DNA of 64,000 nt from Rodentibacter caecimuris (GCA_001998905.1 MLAA01000039.1:1-64000), one strand, 5' to 3'; numbered from the stretch's first letter, positions 30,128 to 41,036 are shown. Notes: generated from the sequence alone by a model not told the origin. Program-made: numbers and translations.

Positions 30128-30955
30128 TCAAGCAACTCTGCGATTTCCAAGTGTTCCGTCATCTTCCATATCTTTTACAGTACCAATGATCTCTATAACT
30201 TTTTCCCCGTCTTTAAAGAAGACAAAACCGCCATTTTCCATTTTTGTCCAGTTTTCGTCTTTAGTGAGAGGAGAAGTCGTGATAATTGTTACTTTATCAC
30301 CTGCTTTAGCATAATCATTAAAATCAATGACGCCATCGTCGTCGATACGATGTGCTTTGCCAAAAGGGGCTTTACGAGTTAAATAATGTAAATTCGTAGA
30401 GCAATGAGCAATCATCCACTCGCCATTAGATAAAATAAAATTAAAGGTACCGTATTCCGCTAGTTGTTTAGTAATGATCTGAACAGATTCAAAAATTTCT
30501 TTTTCAGTTGGTTTTCGACGAAATCGGTTTTTTAAGAATTCCGACATATAGCAAAAAGCTGCCTCTGAATCTGTCGAGCCTATAGGCTGGCAAAAACTTT
30601 CAGACATATCCGGTAAGCTTTTTAAATTTCCATTATGAGCAAATACCCAATTTTCACCCCAAATTTCGCGAATAAAAGGATGAGTATTTTCAATATTTAC
30701 CTCACCTTGAGTGGCTTTTCGAATATGTGCAATTACATTGAGAGATTTTATTTTGTATTGTTTTACACAATCGGCGATAGGCGATTCTGCAGCAGCGCGG
30801 TTATCTCGAAATACTCGAACGCCTCGACCTTCAAAAAAAGCGATACCAAAGCCGTCTGAATGGTAATCTGTTAATCCCGCACGGCGGCGGAATCCCTCAA
30901 ATGAAAAAACGATATCTGTCGGCGTATTACAATTCATACCGAGTAATTGACACAT
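30128..30955 (-). CDS. yafJ: Class II glutamine amidotransferase YafJ
   Basis: The 275-residue protein of the class II (Ntn) glutaminase fold has Cys2 as the N-terminal nucleophile (MCQLLGMN, matching the family after Met removal). The active-site stretch THPFIREIWGENWVFAHNGNL is spread over about 92-112 and the SDSEAAF-like segment (STDSEAAFCYM) is near 127. E. coli YafJ (255 residues) has no established synthase partner, so the nitrogen acceptor is unknown. It stands alone, with a possible TATAAT -10 at 31046-31051 on the minus strand. Confidence 0.88.
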   Translation of the reverse strand: MCQLLGMNCNTPTDIVFSFEGFRRRAGLTDYHSDGFGIAFFEGRGVRVFRDNRAAAESPIADCVKQYKIKSLNVIAHIRKATQGEVNIENTHPFIREIWGENWVFAHNGNLKSLPDMSESFCQPIGSTDSEAAFCYMSEFLKNRFRRKPTEKEIFESVQIITKQLAEYGTFNFILSNGEWMIAHCSTNLHYLTRKAPFGKAHRIDDDGVIDFNDYAKAGDKVTIITTSPLTKDENWTKMENGGFVFFKDGEKVIEIIGTVKDMEDDGTLGNRRVA

Positions 30956-31160
30956 AAATTCCTACTATATTTTGAGATGATTAAGTAAATGATTCTATAT
31001 TTTTCTAAGGAAGCGGAATGTTTTTGGACACTAAACACAATGAATATTATAACCTTAGAATGAGTGTTGATTTAACACGATAATGGACAAAAGTTCAATA
31101 TGAATAAGCGAGATTTTTTGCTCTATATCATTGTTTAATGAGTAAAACTTGAAAGAAAAT

Positions 31161-31194
31161 GACCGCACTTTAGCGTTGGGTAAAAAGTGCGGTC
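31161..31194 (-). terminator. Inverted uptake-signal pair acting as gdhA terminator
   Basis: GACCGCACTTT (31161-31171) and AAAGTGCGGTC (31184-31194) form a perfect 11-bp stem with a 12-nt loop, 20 nt beyond the gdhA stop, followed on the minus strand by ATTTTCTTTC. Both arms are exact uptake cores. Confidence 0.85.
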
Positions 31195-31213
31195 AATTTT
31201 ATCAATATTTTTA

Positions 31214-32563
31214 TTAGAAGACACCTTGTGCCAACATGGCATCTGCTACTTTAACAAAACCGGCAATATTTGCACCAACAACATAATTAATGTTTTCTTG
31301 TCCTTCTAGCGAACCGTATTTTTTACAGTTATCGTGAATGTCTAACATAATACGGTGTAGTTTCTTATCGACTTCTTCGGCGCTCCAATACAAGCGTTGT
31401 GAGCTTTGTGCCATTTCTAATCCTGATGTTGCCACTCCGCCAGCATTTGCCGCTTTACCTGGTCCGAATAGTACTCCAGCATCAAGGAAGGCATCTGTAG
31501 CCTCAATTGAAGTCGGCATATTTGCGCCTTCCGCAACTAATTTAACCCCATTTTGGATTAGTACTTTAGCATCATCAATTTCCAATTCGTTTTGAGTAGC
31601 ACATGGCAGAGCAATATCGACTTTTATTTCCCATGGACGTTTACCTTCTACATATTTCAAGCCAAATAGAGCGGCATAGTCTTTAACACGACCACGTTTA
31701 ACATTTTTGATATCCATTAAGGCGGTCAATTTTTCTGTGTTAAAACCAGTTTCATCGTAAACATAACCGGAAGAATCTGAACAAGTAACGACTTTTGCCC
31801 CTAAAGCCAAAGCTTTCTCAATCGCATACTGTGCAACATTTCCGGAACCTGACACGGAGACGGTTTTTCCGGTAAAACTATCGCCTTTCTCCGCTAACAT
31901 TGCTTGGGCAAAATAAACTAAACCATAGCCAGTGGCTTCTGGACGAATTAAACTACCGCCAAAAGATAAACCGCGACCGGTAAATACACAGGCAGCTTGA
32001 TTGGATAATTTTTTCATATAGCCAGCGAGATAACCGACTTCGCGCGCGCCAACACCAATATCGCCAGCAGGGACATCTGTGTCAGCGCCAACATGGCGAT
32101 ATAATTCTGTCATCAATGCTTGACAGAAACGCATTACTTCAGCATCAGACTTTCCTTTTGGATCAAAATCGGAGCCACCTTTAGCGCCACCCATAGGTAA
32201 TGTAGTTAATGCATTTTTAAAGATTTGTTCAAAACCTAAAAATTTTAAAATAGATAGGTTTACTGAAGGGTGGAAGCGCATACCTCCTTTGTAAGGTCCG
32301 ATGGCGCTATTGAATTGAACACGAAAAGCACGATTAACTTGCACTTGTCCGTTATCATCCTGCCAAGCTACACGGAATTGAAACGCGCGTTCAGGTTCAA
32401 TTAAACGCTCTAATAAGGCTTCCGAACGATATTTAGGATTGGCTTCTAAAAATGGCCAGATAGAAGTTAAAACTTCACGGACAGCTTGTAAAAATTCTGG
32501 TTGATGTCCATCACGTTGTGCAACTTTTGATAGAAATGTGTCTAATGATGCTATTGTTGTCAT
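31214..32563 (-). CDS. gdhA: NADP-specific glutamate dehydrogenase
   Basis: The 449-residue hexameric enzyme makes glutamate from 2-oxoglutarate and ammonium. GPYKGGMRFHPSVN (about 88-101), GGAKGGSDFDPKGKSD with the active-site Lys (about 125-140), and the NADP-binding GSGNVAQYAIEKALALGAKV (about 234-253) are intact. The length and sequence are those of the E. coli-type small-subunit enzyme. It starts behind AGAAGGGAATT, a good ribosome site. It is a single gene bounded by terminators on both sides. Confidence 0.96.
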   Translation of the reverse strand: MTTIASLDTFLSKVAQRDGHQPEFLQAVREVLTSIWPFLEANPKYRSEALLERLIEPERAFQFRVAWQDDNGQVQVNRAFRVQFNSAIGPYKGGMRFHPSVNLSILKFLGFEQIFKNALTTLPMGGAKGGSDFDPKGKSDAEVMRFCQALMTELYRHVGADTDVPAGDIGVGAREVGYLAGYMKKLSNQAACVFTGRGLSFGGSLIRPEATGYGLVYFAQAMLAEKGDSFTGKTVSVSGSGNVAQYAIEKALALGAKVVTCSDSSGYVYDETGFNTEKLTALMDIKNVKRGRVKDYAALFGLKYVEGKRPWEIKVDIALPCATQNELEIDDAKVLIQNGVKLVAEGANMPTSIEATDAFLDAGVLFGPGKAANAGGVATSGLEMAQSSQRLYWSAEEVDKKLHRIMLDIHDNCKKYGSLEGQENINYVVGANIAGFVKVADAMLAQGVF

Positions 32564-32722
32564 AATAATTCCCTTCTAGTTATTGATTAAAGTTGATGTT
32601 GTATTGCTACGGAGCTTAAATGCTCTTCTTATAGCAATGGTTTGCATTGAAACAGAAAATAATATGCAACAGACATAACTAAATTTGCAAGTATTTTATT
32701 AATGAAAAAATGGAGAAAACAA

Positions 32723-32761
32723 AAAAAACAAGAAAATATCTAAATATTTCCTTGTTTTTTT
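32723..32761. terminator. Terminator downstream of hemB
   Basis: A 17-bp stem with one mismatch (32723-32739 and 32744-32760) and a 4-nt loop, bounded by A- and T-runs, between the hemB stop and the gdhA upstream region. Confidence 0.75.
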
Positions 32762-32801
32762 AAATAAAATCTAAATACTGGTTGTTTTTAATCCTAACCG
32801 A

Positions 32802-33827
<1,026 letters not shown>

Positions 33828-34006
33828 TTATCCTTAAAAATAATGATGAATAAAATGTGATATTTTAACTCACAGCTCAAAGTGAATGAAAAGTAATTCT
33901 ATTTCTGCATGTTTATAGCCGATGAACTATAGCAATATTCAATAACTTAATGAGGATCTAATGTCTTTTATATAAAAATAAAGGGAAATATTGACCGCAC
34001 TTTGAG

Positions 34007-34765
34007 TTATTCAATACTATCTTGCGTACTTGCTCTGTTTTCTTCTTTCGGCTGATAAAATCGAGCAACCAATAAACCAACTTCAAATAACAAGCACATC
34101 GGCACGGCCAGCAATGTTTGAGAAAAAATATCGGGTGGCGTTAAAATCATTCCAATAAAAAAAGCAGCGACAATAATATAAGGGCGTTTTTGTTTCAGGG
34201 AATGAACGTCAGTTATGCCAGCCCAACATAGTAAAACAATGGCAACGGGTACTTCAAAACAAATGCCGAACGCTAAAAACAATGCTAAGGCAAAGTCTAG
34301 ATAACTGCTGATATCTGTTGCAATCGCTACCCCTTGTGGCGCGGTTTGGGTAAAGAAGCTAAATACGAAAGGAAAAACAATGTAATAGGCAAAAGCAACG
34401 CCACAATAAAATAAAACAGTACTAGAAAACAACAGTGGATAGATTAAACGCTTTTCGTGTTGGTAGAGAGCCGGTGCAATAAATGCCCAAATTTGATACA
34501 GCAAATAGGGTACGGAAATAAAAACAGCCACGATAGCGGTTAATTTTATTGGGGTAAAAAAGGGTGTTTGAATATTGGTAGCTATCATTGTCGCTCCCTG
34601 CGGCATTACAGCAGTTAATGGTGCGGCAACAAAATTATAAATATCGTTAGAAAAATAAACTAACGCAATAAAAACAACCAGCACACAAATCACACAACGT
34701 AATAAACGGTTGCGTAATTCAACAAGGTGTGTGATTAATGGTTGTGATTCTTCAACAGTACTCAT
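34007..34765 (-). CDS. tatC: Twin-arginine translocase subunit TatC
   Basis: The 252-residue six-helix inner-membrane protein recognises twin-arginine signal peptides. [14 protein letters not shown] at the N-terminus, PFFTPIKLT, the loop [12 protein letters not shown] (about 92-103) and [14 protein letters not shown] (about 160-174) are family signatures. It is the third gene of tatABC, 10 nt after tatB. An uptake core lies just after the stop (33994). Confidence 0.96.
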   Translation of the reverse strand: MSTVEESQPLITHLVELRNRLLRCVICVLVVFIALVYFSNDIYNFVAAPLTAVMPQGATMIATNIQTPFFTPIKLTAIVAVFISVPYLLYQIWAFIAPALYQHEKRLIYPLLFSSTVLFYCGVAFAYYIVFPFVFSFFTQTAPQGVAIATDISSYLDFALALFLAFGICFEVPVAIVLLCWAGITDVHSLKQKRPYIIVAAFFIGMILTPPDIFSQTLLAVPMCLLFEVGLLVARFYQPKEENRASTQDSIE

Positions 34766-34775
34766 AAATCTAAGC

Positions 34776-35324
34776 TTATTTTATTATCTTTCTGGGGGAA
34801 GGATGCAGTTCTTCATCATCAGGCGGGTAATAGTTAGAGAGCGTTGCTGATAAATCAGAATTAATTGCTTGTTTAACACTTGTTTTTTCAGGTGTTGGTT
34901 CAAATGTTTCCGAGAGTTCTTCTACTTGTTTTTCTGCTAACACTTGATTTTTTTCAGATTCTTCCCTGTTTTCTTGTGTTTTTACGGTTTTAATTTGTTC
35001 TGTAACTCTTACGTTAGCCTCATTTGCTTTTTGTTCCAAATCGGCTTTAATTTTGTTAGCTTGACTTTTTAGCTCTTCCACAGTTTTGCTTAATTCAGGA
35101 GATAGTTGGTCTAGATTAAGCTGCTCAGCTTTTTTAATACTCTCTTGTAATTCTTGTAATTTTAACTCCTGTTTTAGCTCATTTTGGACATTTGCTGCTA
35201 ATCCACGAATCGTTCTTACCCATCCCATCACAGTACGAATTGCAATAGGCAAACGTTGCGGACCTAATACAACTAACCCCACAATTATTAATAAAATTAA
35301 CTCTGAGAAACCGATATCAAACAC
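34776..35324 (-). CDS. tatB: Twin-arginine translocase subunit TatB
   Basis: The 182-residue protein has an N-terminal membrane helix ([20 protein letters not shown]), the hinge GPQRLP, an amphipathic helix and a long charged, helical C-terminus (about 55-145) with many Glu, Gln and Lys. MFDIGFSEL distinguishes TatB from TatA. It works with TatC in signal-peptide binding. It begins 3 nt after the tatA stop. Confidence 0.95.
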   Translation of the reverse strand: MFDIGFSELILLIIVGLVVLGPQRLPIAIRTVMGWVRTIRGLAANVQNELKQELKLQELQESIKKAEQLNLDQLSPELSKTVEELKSQANKIKADLEQKANEANVRVTEQIKTVKTQENREESEKNQVLAEKQVEELSETFEPTPEKTSVKQAINSDLSATLSNYYPPDDEELHPSPRKIIK

Positions 35325-35327
35325 GAA

Positions 35328-35576
35328 TTAAGCCTGTTCTTTTTGTTTATTTTGTTGCTCGTTCTGTACTGAAGATGTTGCTGATTCGTTCTGAATTGAT
35401 TTAAATTCCGCATCTTTATCTTTATCTTTATTTTGCTCATCATCTTGCATCGCTTTTTTGAATCCTTTGACAGCTGCGCCTAAATCTGAGCCGGCATTAC
35501 GCAATTTTTTTGTTCCGAACACTAATAAAATAACGACGAGTAAAATAATTAGTTGTGCTGGCGATAACCCAAACAT
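35328..35576 (-). CDS. tatA: Twin-arginine translocase pore subunit TatA
   Basis: The 82-residue protein has one membrane helix (residues 2-20), the [24 protein letters not shown] hinge and amphipathic helix, and an acidic/Gln-rich tail. The start at 35576 is preferred over one eight codons upstream because AGGAG lies at proper spacing and [15 protein letters not shown] is the family start. First gene of tatABC. Confidence 0.94.
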   Translation of the reverse strand: MFGLSPAQLIILLVVILLVFGTKKLRNAGSDLGAAVKGFKKAMQDDEQNKDKDKDAEFKSIQNESATSSVQNEQQNKQKEQA

Positions 35577-35612
35577 AAAAAGACTCCTATTAGAAAACAA
35601 AAATTCGGGCTG

Positions 35613-35641
35613 ACTATACTCTTTTTGGTAAATGAGAACAA
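35613..35641 (-). promoter_or_regulatory. Promoter of tatABC
   Basis: TTGTTC (35636-35641) and TATAGT (35613-35618) are spaced by 17 bp, about 37 nt upstream of the tatA start. Confidence 0.65.
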
Positions 35642-35702
35642 TAGCCGAAAGTGATTATTTTACAAAATCTCAATAGATTGATTAAATGTATTAAAAATCA
35701 CA

Positions 35703-35721
35703 AATGGGAATAATTCTTATT
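35703..35721 (+). promoter_or_regulatory. Possible Fur box upstream of fbpA
   Basis: A 19-bp A/T-rich, partly palindromic stretch (AATGGGAATAATTCTTATT) matches about 11 of 19 positions of the E. coli Fur consensus and touches the -35 of the fbpA promoter, where iron repression is expected. Confidence 0.45.
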
Positions 35722-35748
35722 GACAGCATTTTTCTAACCTTTTAGAAT
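35720..35748 (+). promoter_or_regulatory. Promoter of fbpABC
   Basis: A perfect -35 TTGACA (35720-35725), 17-bp spacer and TAGAAT (35743-35748), about 48 nt upstream of the fbpA start, which itself has a strong GGAGGA ribosome site. Confidence 0.8.
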
Positions 35749-35796
35749 TCTGCCGTTTTTATCGACATAATAACGTTATTTTACGGAGGAAGCCCA

Positions 35797-36813
35797 ATGA
35801 AAAAATCCCTGTCAACCCTTGCATTATCTCTTTCTGCTTTGCTTTCAACTTCAGCATTTGCGGCAAACGAAGTGAACGTGTATTCCTATCGTCAGCCCTA
35901 CTTAATTGAGCCAATGCTGAAAGATTTTGAAAAAGATACCGGTATTAAAGTAAACGTCATTTTTGCGGATAAAGGCTTAGTTGAGCGCGTTAAACAAGAA
36001 GGTGAGTTAAGCCCAGCAGATGTATTGCTAACCGTAGATATTTCCCGTGTAATGCAAATTGTCAATGAAGGCTTGGCTCAGCCGTTTACCACTAAAACCT
36101 TAGAAGAAAATATTCCTGCACAATTCCGTGATTCTGAAGGAAAATGGTATGGATTAACCACTCGTGCCCGAGTGATCTATTCATCTAAAGATCGCGTTGG
36201 TAAATTACCGGTAGGATTTGACTATCTTGATCTTGCTAAACCAGAATATAAAGGTAAAGTGTGTGTGCGTTCAGGCAAAAATGCCTATAATGTTTCATTA
36301 TTTGCTTCAATGATTGAACATTATGGTGAAGCTAAGACCAAATCTTTCTTAGAAGGCTTAAAAGCGAACCTAGCTCAGAAACCTCAAGGTGGCGACCGCG
36401 ATCAAGTGAAAGCGATCAAAGAGGGCATTTGTGATTACTCTTTAGGTAATAGTTATTATTATGGCAAAATGCTTGATGACGAAAAACAAAAAGCGTGGGC
36501 AGAAGCTGCAGTGATTAATTTCCCAGCGGGGAAAAATGGTACTCATGTTAATATTAGTGGTGTTGCATTAGCTAAATATGCACCAAATAAAGCAAATGCA
36601 ATAAAATTAGTTGAATACCTCAGTAGCGAAAAAGCGCAAAAATTATACGCAACATTAAATCATGAATATCCGGTTAAACCGGGTGTTGAGCCATCTGATT
36701 TAGTCAAAGGTTGGGGAAAATTCACTGCTGATACTCTCAAACTTGAGACAATTGCAAAAAATTACGAAAAAGCTTTGAAATTAGTTGATGAAGTTAAATT
36801 TGATGACTTTTAA
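35797..36813 (+). CDS. fbpA: Periplasmic ferric-iron-binding protein FbpA
   Basis: The 338-residue precursor has a signal peptide cleaved after AFA (residue 22). The mature lobe begins ANEVNVYSYRQPYL. Iron-binding tyrosines are expected in VYSYRQPYL and in GNSYYYGKM (about 224-232). The sequence strongly resembles the Mannheimia haemolytica FbpA, which binds Fe3+ through three tyrosines with carbonate. The protein delivers iron to the FbpBC transporter encoded next. It is separated from fbpB by a 117-bp gap with a large hairpin, and has a strong promoter with a possible Fur site. Confidence 0.95.
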   Translation: MKKSLSTLALSLSALLSTSAFAANEVNVYSYRQPYLIEPMLKDFEKDTGIKVNVIFADKGLVERVKQEGELSPADVLLTVDISRVMQIVNEGLAQPFTTKTLEENIPAQFRDSEGKWYGLTTRARVIYSSKDRVGKLPVGFDYLDLAKPEYKGKVCVRSGKNAYNVSLFASMIEHYGEAKTKSFLEGLKANLAQKPQGGDRDQVKAIKEGICDYSLGNSYYYGKMLDDEKQKAWAEAAVINFPAGKNGTHVNISGVALAKYAPNKANAIKLVEYLSSEKAQKLYATLNHEYPVKPGVEPSDLVKGWGKFTADTLKLETIAKNYEKALKLVDEVKFDDF

Positions 36814-36840
36814 TTCTTAAAAAGGCTTTTGATTAATTGA

Positions 36841-36888
36841 CGGGCTTTAACATGCAGTGATGTCTTCACTAAAATTTGTTAAAGCTCG
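36841..36888 (+). terminator. Hairpin between fbpA and fbpB (partial terminator or mRNA stabiliser)
   Basis: CGGGCTTTAACA (36841-36852) pairs with TGTTAAAGCTCG (36877-36888) through 12 bp with one wobble. An inner AGTGA/TCACT hairpin sits in the loop. TTTAACG follows without a long T-run. Confidence 0.65.
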
Positions 36889-36930
36889 TTTAACGTTAAG
36901 GAATAAACGCCTAATTTATAACCCATAAAA

Positions 36931-38583
36931 ATGACTCTTCGCTATTTACCCTGGAAATTATCGGCAATTTTGACCGCACTTTTCATTTTACTACCTCTGT
37001 TAGCCATAAGTTATCATGCGTTAAATGGTGAAATGGACAATTTGCGTCATCTTTTACAGACAATGTTGGGCCGTTATGTTATTAATTCTACGTTATTAGT
37101 TATTGGTACTGTTGGGCTGGCTCTTTGTTTTGCTTTGCCATCCGCCTGGTTGGTTGCCAATTATCAATTTTGGGGACAGCGTATGCTTCAATGGTTACTC
37201 TGTCTGCCTCTAGCAATGCCGGCGTATTTGATTGCCTATCTTTATACTGATTTACTTGATTATTCTGGAGTCCTTCAAGGGGGACTGAGAGAAATTTTTG
37301 GATGGCAAACGCCCCGTGATTATTGGTTTCCTCAAATTAGAACACTTTATGGTGCTTGCTTTGTTCTTGCTTTAGTGCTGTATCCTTATATTTTTCTATT
37401 AGTTCGAGTTGCTTTCTTAGAACAATCTGAAAACTTACTCCATAGCGCAAAAATGCTAGGAGCTTCGCCAAGCCAAATTTTTCGTAGAGTTACTGTTCCG
37501 TTGATTCGTCCGGCAATTGCTGTCGGAGTGGCACTAGTTGCAATGGAAACCTTGGGGGATTTTGGTACTGTCGCCTATTTTGCTGTACCAACCTTAACCA
37601 CCGCAATTTATGATTCATGGCTTAGCTTCCATGATCTTGGTACTGCAAGCCGCATCTCGATTTTTATGTTGCTGATGATTTTTCTGTTTATTTGTTTAGA
37701 ACAATATAGTCGTCGTCAGCAAAAAAATTATCAACGAGGTTATGAGAAAAAAACTGGCTTTAAAACCTTATCTCGTTGGCAAACCTTTTTAGCTCTTAGT
37801 TGGTGCTGGGGGCTGTTAGCGGTGGCTTTTTTTATCCCTTTTGGACGGCTAATTTTTTGGGCATTTCATTATTTTGAACAATCGTGGAATTTAGATTTTG
37901 TCAAATTTGCCCTAAATAGTTTGAAAGTTTCTTCCATTGCGGCAATTTGTACAGTTTTTATTGCATTATTACTACATTTAGCACACCGCTTGTCTAAAAA
38001 TAGCAAATTTTTTGCCAAGCTCACTCTTCTATCATTAGGATTATCAAGTTTTGGGTATGCTATTCCAGGCACTGTATTGGCAATTGGTTTACTTTCACCG
38101 CTAACATTTGCCGATCATCAATTGCATAGTATTCTGAAATCATTTGATTTACCATCAGTCGGATTGATTTTTTCCGGTTCACTATTCGCATTAGTATGTG
38201 CATATACAATTCGATTTCTAGCAATGGCTATTGGTAGTCTTGATGCTTGTTTAGGCAGGGTTTCTCCTTCGCTTGATATGGCAAGTCAAACAATGGGAAA
38301 GACTGGTTTGTCAATGTTTAAACTAGTACATATCCCTTTGATTTATAAGGGGCTAATTACGGCAGTATTAATGGTTTTCATTGAAAGTATGAAGGAATTA
38401 AACGGTTCATTACTGCTTCGTCCGTTCAATTTCGATACCCTCGCTACCTACGTTTTTACCTTTACCTCAGATGAGCAATTAGAACGAGCCGCTTTACCTG
38501 CCATTGTGCTAGTTTTCGTGGGAGTAATTCCTGTTATTTGGCTAACTCGCTCTCTCATCTCACAATCACAAAAAGAGCGTTAG
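36931..38583 (+). CDS. fbpB: Ferric iron ABC transporter permease FbpB
   Basis: The 550-residue inner-membrane permease is a fusion of two MetI-like domains with about 12 helices. The two cytoplasmic EAA-type loops are LLHSAKMLGASPSQIFRRVTV (first half, about 170-190) and the MASQTMGKTGLSMFKLVHI segment (second half, about 450-468), which dock on FbpC. The order binding protein, permease, ATPase is that of known fbp/hit/afu systems. An uptake core lies near the start (36973). The start lacks a strong ribosome site, which with the hairpin upstream suggests lower expression than fbpA. Confidence 0.95.
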   Translation: MTLRYLPWKLSAILTALFILLPLLAISYHALNGEMDNLRHLLQTMLGRYVINSTLLVIGTVGLALCFALPSAWLVANYQFWGQRMLQWLLCLPLAMPAYLIAYLYTDLLDYSGVLQGGLREIFGWQTPRDYWFPQIRTLYGACFVLALVLYPYIFLLVRVAFLEQSENLLHSAKMLGASPSQIFRRVTVPLIRPAIAVGVALVAMETLGDFGTVAYFAVPTLTTAIYDSWLSFHDLGTASRISIFMLLMIFLFICLEQYSRRQQKNYQRGYEKKTGFKTLSRWQTFLALSWCWGLLAVAFFIPFGRLIFWAFHYFEQSWNLDFVKFALNSLKVSSIAAICTVFIALLLHLAHRLSKNSKFFAKLTLLSLGLSSFGYAIPGTVLAIGLLSPLTFADHQLHSILKSFDLPSVGLIFSGSLFALVCAYTIRFLAMAIGSLDACLGRVSPSLDMASQTMGKTGLSMFKLVHIPLIYKGLITAVLMVFIESMKELNGSLLLRPFNFDTLATYVFTFTSDEQLERAALPAIVLVFVGVIPVIWLTRSLISQSQKER

Positions 38584-38584
38584 A

Positions 38585-39622
38585 ATGACATTACTAGAAA
38601 TTCAAGATTTAAGTTGCCAATTTGGGCAAAATGCAGTGTTACAAGCATTAGATTTAGAAGTAGCAGAAAATGAGATAGTCTGTCTGCTTGGTGCAAGTGG
38701 TTGTGGTAAAACAACATTACTTAAGGCGATTGCTGGATTAATTCCTATAAATGGCGGAACGGTGAAATTAGCAGGAAAATCTATTAATTCTACTCGGGTA
38801 GAAGATCGTAAAATTGGTCTTATTTTTCAGGATTATGCTCTTTTTCCTCATCTCAATGTAGCGGACAACATTGAATTCGGCTTAACTAAATTAGAGAGAA
38901 GCGAACGGCAGAACATAGTGGAAAAAATGCTTGATATTGTTAAATTAGATGGCTTTGAAAAACGTTTTCCTCACGAGTTATCTGGTGGTCAGCAGCAGCG
39001 GGTTGCAATAGCGAGAGCCTTAGCTTGTAAGCCAGCGTTACTATTATTAGATGAACCATTTTCTAATATCGATAGCCAAACTCGTTATACGATGATCCAA
39101 GAAATTAAGCAGATTTTGAGAAAGCAAAAAGTACCAGCAATTTTTGTTACTCATAGTAAAGAAGAAGCTTTTGCTTTTGCAGATAAAATTGCCGTAATGG
39201 ATCAAGGTAAAATAGTACAAATTGGTACGCCAACAGCTTTGTATTATAACCCGGTTAACTCTTTTGTTGCTGATTTTTTGGGCGGAACAAACTATTTAAA
39301 TAGTAAAATTTATGCAGATCTCCGCCTTGAAAGTCCAATCGGTACTTATCATTTGTTTCCTGATATAGAATATGTTCCTGGGTACTATAAATGGTTATTG
39401 CGGCCGGAACAGATTCTACTTAAGCGAGATGAAAATGGACAAGGCCGTGTGATCGAAAAACTATTCCTTGGGCGCTATTATTGTTACCAAATAGCCATAA
39501 ATGATATCGTTCTCACCGTGTATCAAATGGCGGATTTCCCTTTGAAGGCAAGTGTCAGTGTTAGTTTTCAATGTCAGGAATTCGTTTTATTTCAATTAAA
39601 AGAGGATGAGATGACTTCTTGA
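38585..39622 (+). CDS. fbpC: Ferric iron ABC transporter ATPase FbpC
   Basis: The 345-residue nucleotide-binding subunit has Walker A GASGCGKTT (about 36-44), Q-loop in IGLIFQDYALFPH, signature LSGGQQQR (about 137-144), Walker B LLLLDEPFSNID and the switch His in FVTHSKEEA. A C-terminal TOBE-like domain (about 245-340) is present. The ATG begins one base after the fbpB stop, showing tight coupling. A gene-end hairpin follows at 39649. Confidence 0.95.
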   Translation: MTLLEIQDLSCQFGQNAVLQALDLEVAENEIVCLLGASGCGKTTLLKAIAGLIPINGGTVKLAGKSINSTRVEDRKIGLIFQDYALFPHLNVADNIEFGLTKLERSERQNIVEKMLDIVKLDGFEKRFPHELSGGQQQRVAIARALACKPALLLLDEPFSNIDSQTRYTMIQEIKQILRKQKVPAIFVTHSKEEAFAFADKIAVMDQGKIVQIGTPTALYYNPVNSFVADFLGGTNYLNSKIYADLRLESPIGTYHLFPDIEYVPGYYKWLLRPEQILLKRDENGQGRVIEKLFLGRYYCYQIAINDIVLTVYQMADFPLKASVSVSFQCQEFVLFQLKEDEMTS

Positions 39623-39648
39623 ATCATCTCAAAACAAGGATAAAAAAC

Positions 39649-39680
39649 TACTGCCTTCCTATTTAAATACGAAGGCAGTA
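39649..39680. terminator. Bidirectional terminator between fbpC and nhaA
   Basis: TACTGCCTTC (39649-39658) and GAAGGCAGTA (39671-39680) make a 10-bp stem with a 12-nt A/T-rich loop. The rightward side is followed by ATTCGTTT and the leftward side by TTTTTTAT. Confidence 0.75.
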
Positions 39681-39686
39681 ATTCGT

Positions 39687-40856
39687 TTAAATTGTCGGTT
39701 TCGTTGTCTTTTTCAATAAGCAATAACCGATGATTGCTGAAATGGTTGAGCCGATCAATATGCCTAAACGAGAAAGGGTATTAATACTTTCTCCGGCATT
39801 TGCATTAAATGCAAGAGAGGCAAGAAACATTGACATTGTAAAGCCAATACCGCATAACAGCGCGACAGAAAAAATTTGCTTAAAATTTACATCGTCGGGT
39901 AATTTTGCTAGCCCTAATTTTACAGAGAGGTAGCTAAAGCTAAATACGCCGATAGGTTTGCCGATAATAAGACCTAATACGATAGCAAGTAGTAAAGGAG
40001 AGGTGAGCATACTGGCATCAATACCTTCAAAGCTCACACCTGCATTAGCAAAGGCAAACAACGGTAGAATGAAGAATGAACTCCAAGGTACGAGGATATG
40101 CTCGAACTGATGAAGTGGAGTTTCCCCATTTTTTCCTCTTAATGGGATACAAAAACCAATAATTACACCAGCTAATGTTGCGTGAACGCCGGATTTTAAT
40201 ACACAAGCCCATAACATGACCCCGACTACCATATAAGCACATAATGCGCTGACTTTAAGACGGTTCAGGATAATTAATAGTACTACTGCGATTGTTGCGA
40301 AAACCAATGCAGTTAAGCTGAGCCCATGAGAGAAAAATAAGGCGATAACCACAATGGCACCTAAATCATCAATAATAGCCAGAGCTAGCAAAAAGACTTT
40401 GAGTGGTAAGGGAATTTGCTTGGTGAGTAGTGCCATAATGCCTAATGCAAATGCGATATCCGTTGCCATAGGAATTGCCCACCCTTGAAATAAGGTAGGA
40501 TCTTGCTGGATCACAAGAAGGTAAACTAATGCAGGAATAACCATTCCTCCGATTGCCGCAATGGCAGGGAAAATTGCTTGTTGATAGCTAGATAGTGAAC
40601 CTTCCAATAATTCGCGTTTGACTTCCATGCCGACTAGAACGAAAAATACAGCCATGAATCCGTCGTTAATCCAATGTAGCAGACTCTTATTAATTGAGAA
40701 TGTTCCGATTTGAATACTAACTGATAAATTTAAAAATGCAGTATAAACGGAGGAAAGTAGTGAATTGGCCAATAGCATAGCAATAATTGCAGCAATAAAT
40801 AATAAGATCCCTCCGGCAGATTCAAGTTTAAAGAAACGTTGAAGAATTTGTTGCAT
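39687..40856 (-). CDS. nhaA: Na+/H+ antiporter NhaA
   Basis: The 389-residue, 12-helix antiporter exchanges 2 H+ for one Na+. The ion-binding Asp163-Asp164 pair (AIIDDLGAI) and Asp133 ([10 protein letters not shown]) fall at exactly the E. coli numbering. The start at 40856 gives the conserved [17 protein letters not shown]-terminus; the frame is open 20 codons further upstream, and the GGAG before the ATG is rather far (13 nt). It lies downstream of oadGAB, another sodium system, on the same strand, separated by a terminator. Confidence 0.95.
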   Translation of the reverse strand: MQQILQRFFKLESAGGILLFIAAIIAMLLANSLLSSVYTAFLNLSVSIQIGTFSINKSLLHWINDGFMAVFFVLVGMEVKRELLEGSLSSYQQAIFPAIAAIGGMVIPALVYLLVIQQDPTLFQGWAIPMATDIAFALGIMALLTKQIPLPLKVFLLALAIIDDLGAIVVIALFFSHGLSLTALVFATIAVVLLIILNRLKVSALCAYMVVGVMLWACVLKSGVHATLAGVIIGFCIPLRGKNGETPLHQFEHILVPWSSFFILPLFAFANAGVSFEGIDASMLTSPLLLAIVLGLIIGKPIGVFSFSYLSVKLGLAKLPDDVNFKQIFSVALLCGIGFTMSMFLASLAFNANAGESINTLSRLGILIGSTISAIIGYCLLKKTTKPTI

Positions 40857-41013
40857 ATAATATAAGATACTCCGATAAAAATATATGTGCGCCAATCCTA
40901 ACATACTTTTTTTCACCCTTTTGGCGTATATAATGGAATTTGTTAAGATTTTGTAACCAAATGGCGAAAGAATAACCTTATTTATGATGATGGGGCTATA
41001 GGTAGGAGTAAAA

Positions 41014-41036
41014 GCCCCTAAAGTAAGGGGCGAAAT
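41014..41036 (-). terminator. Terminator after oadB
   Basis: GCCCCT (41014-41019) and AGGGGC (41026-41031) form a stem 22 nt beyond the oadB stop, followed on the minus strand by TTTTACTCC. Confidence 0.65.
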
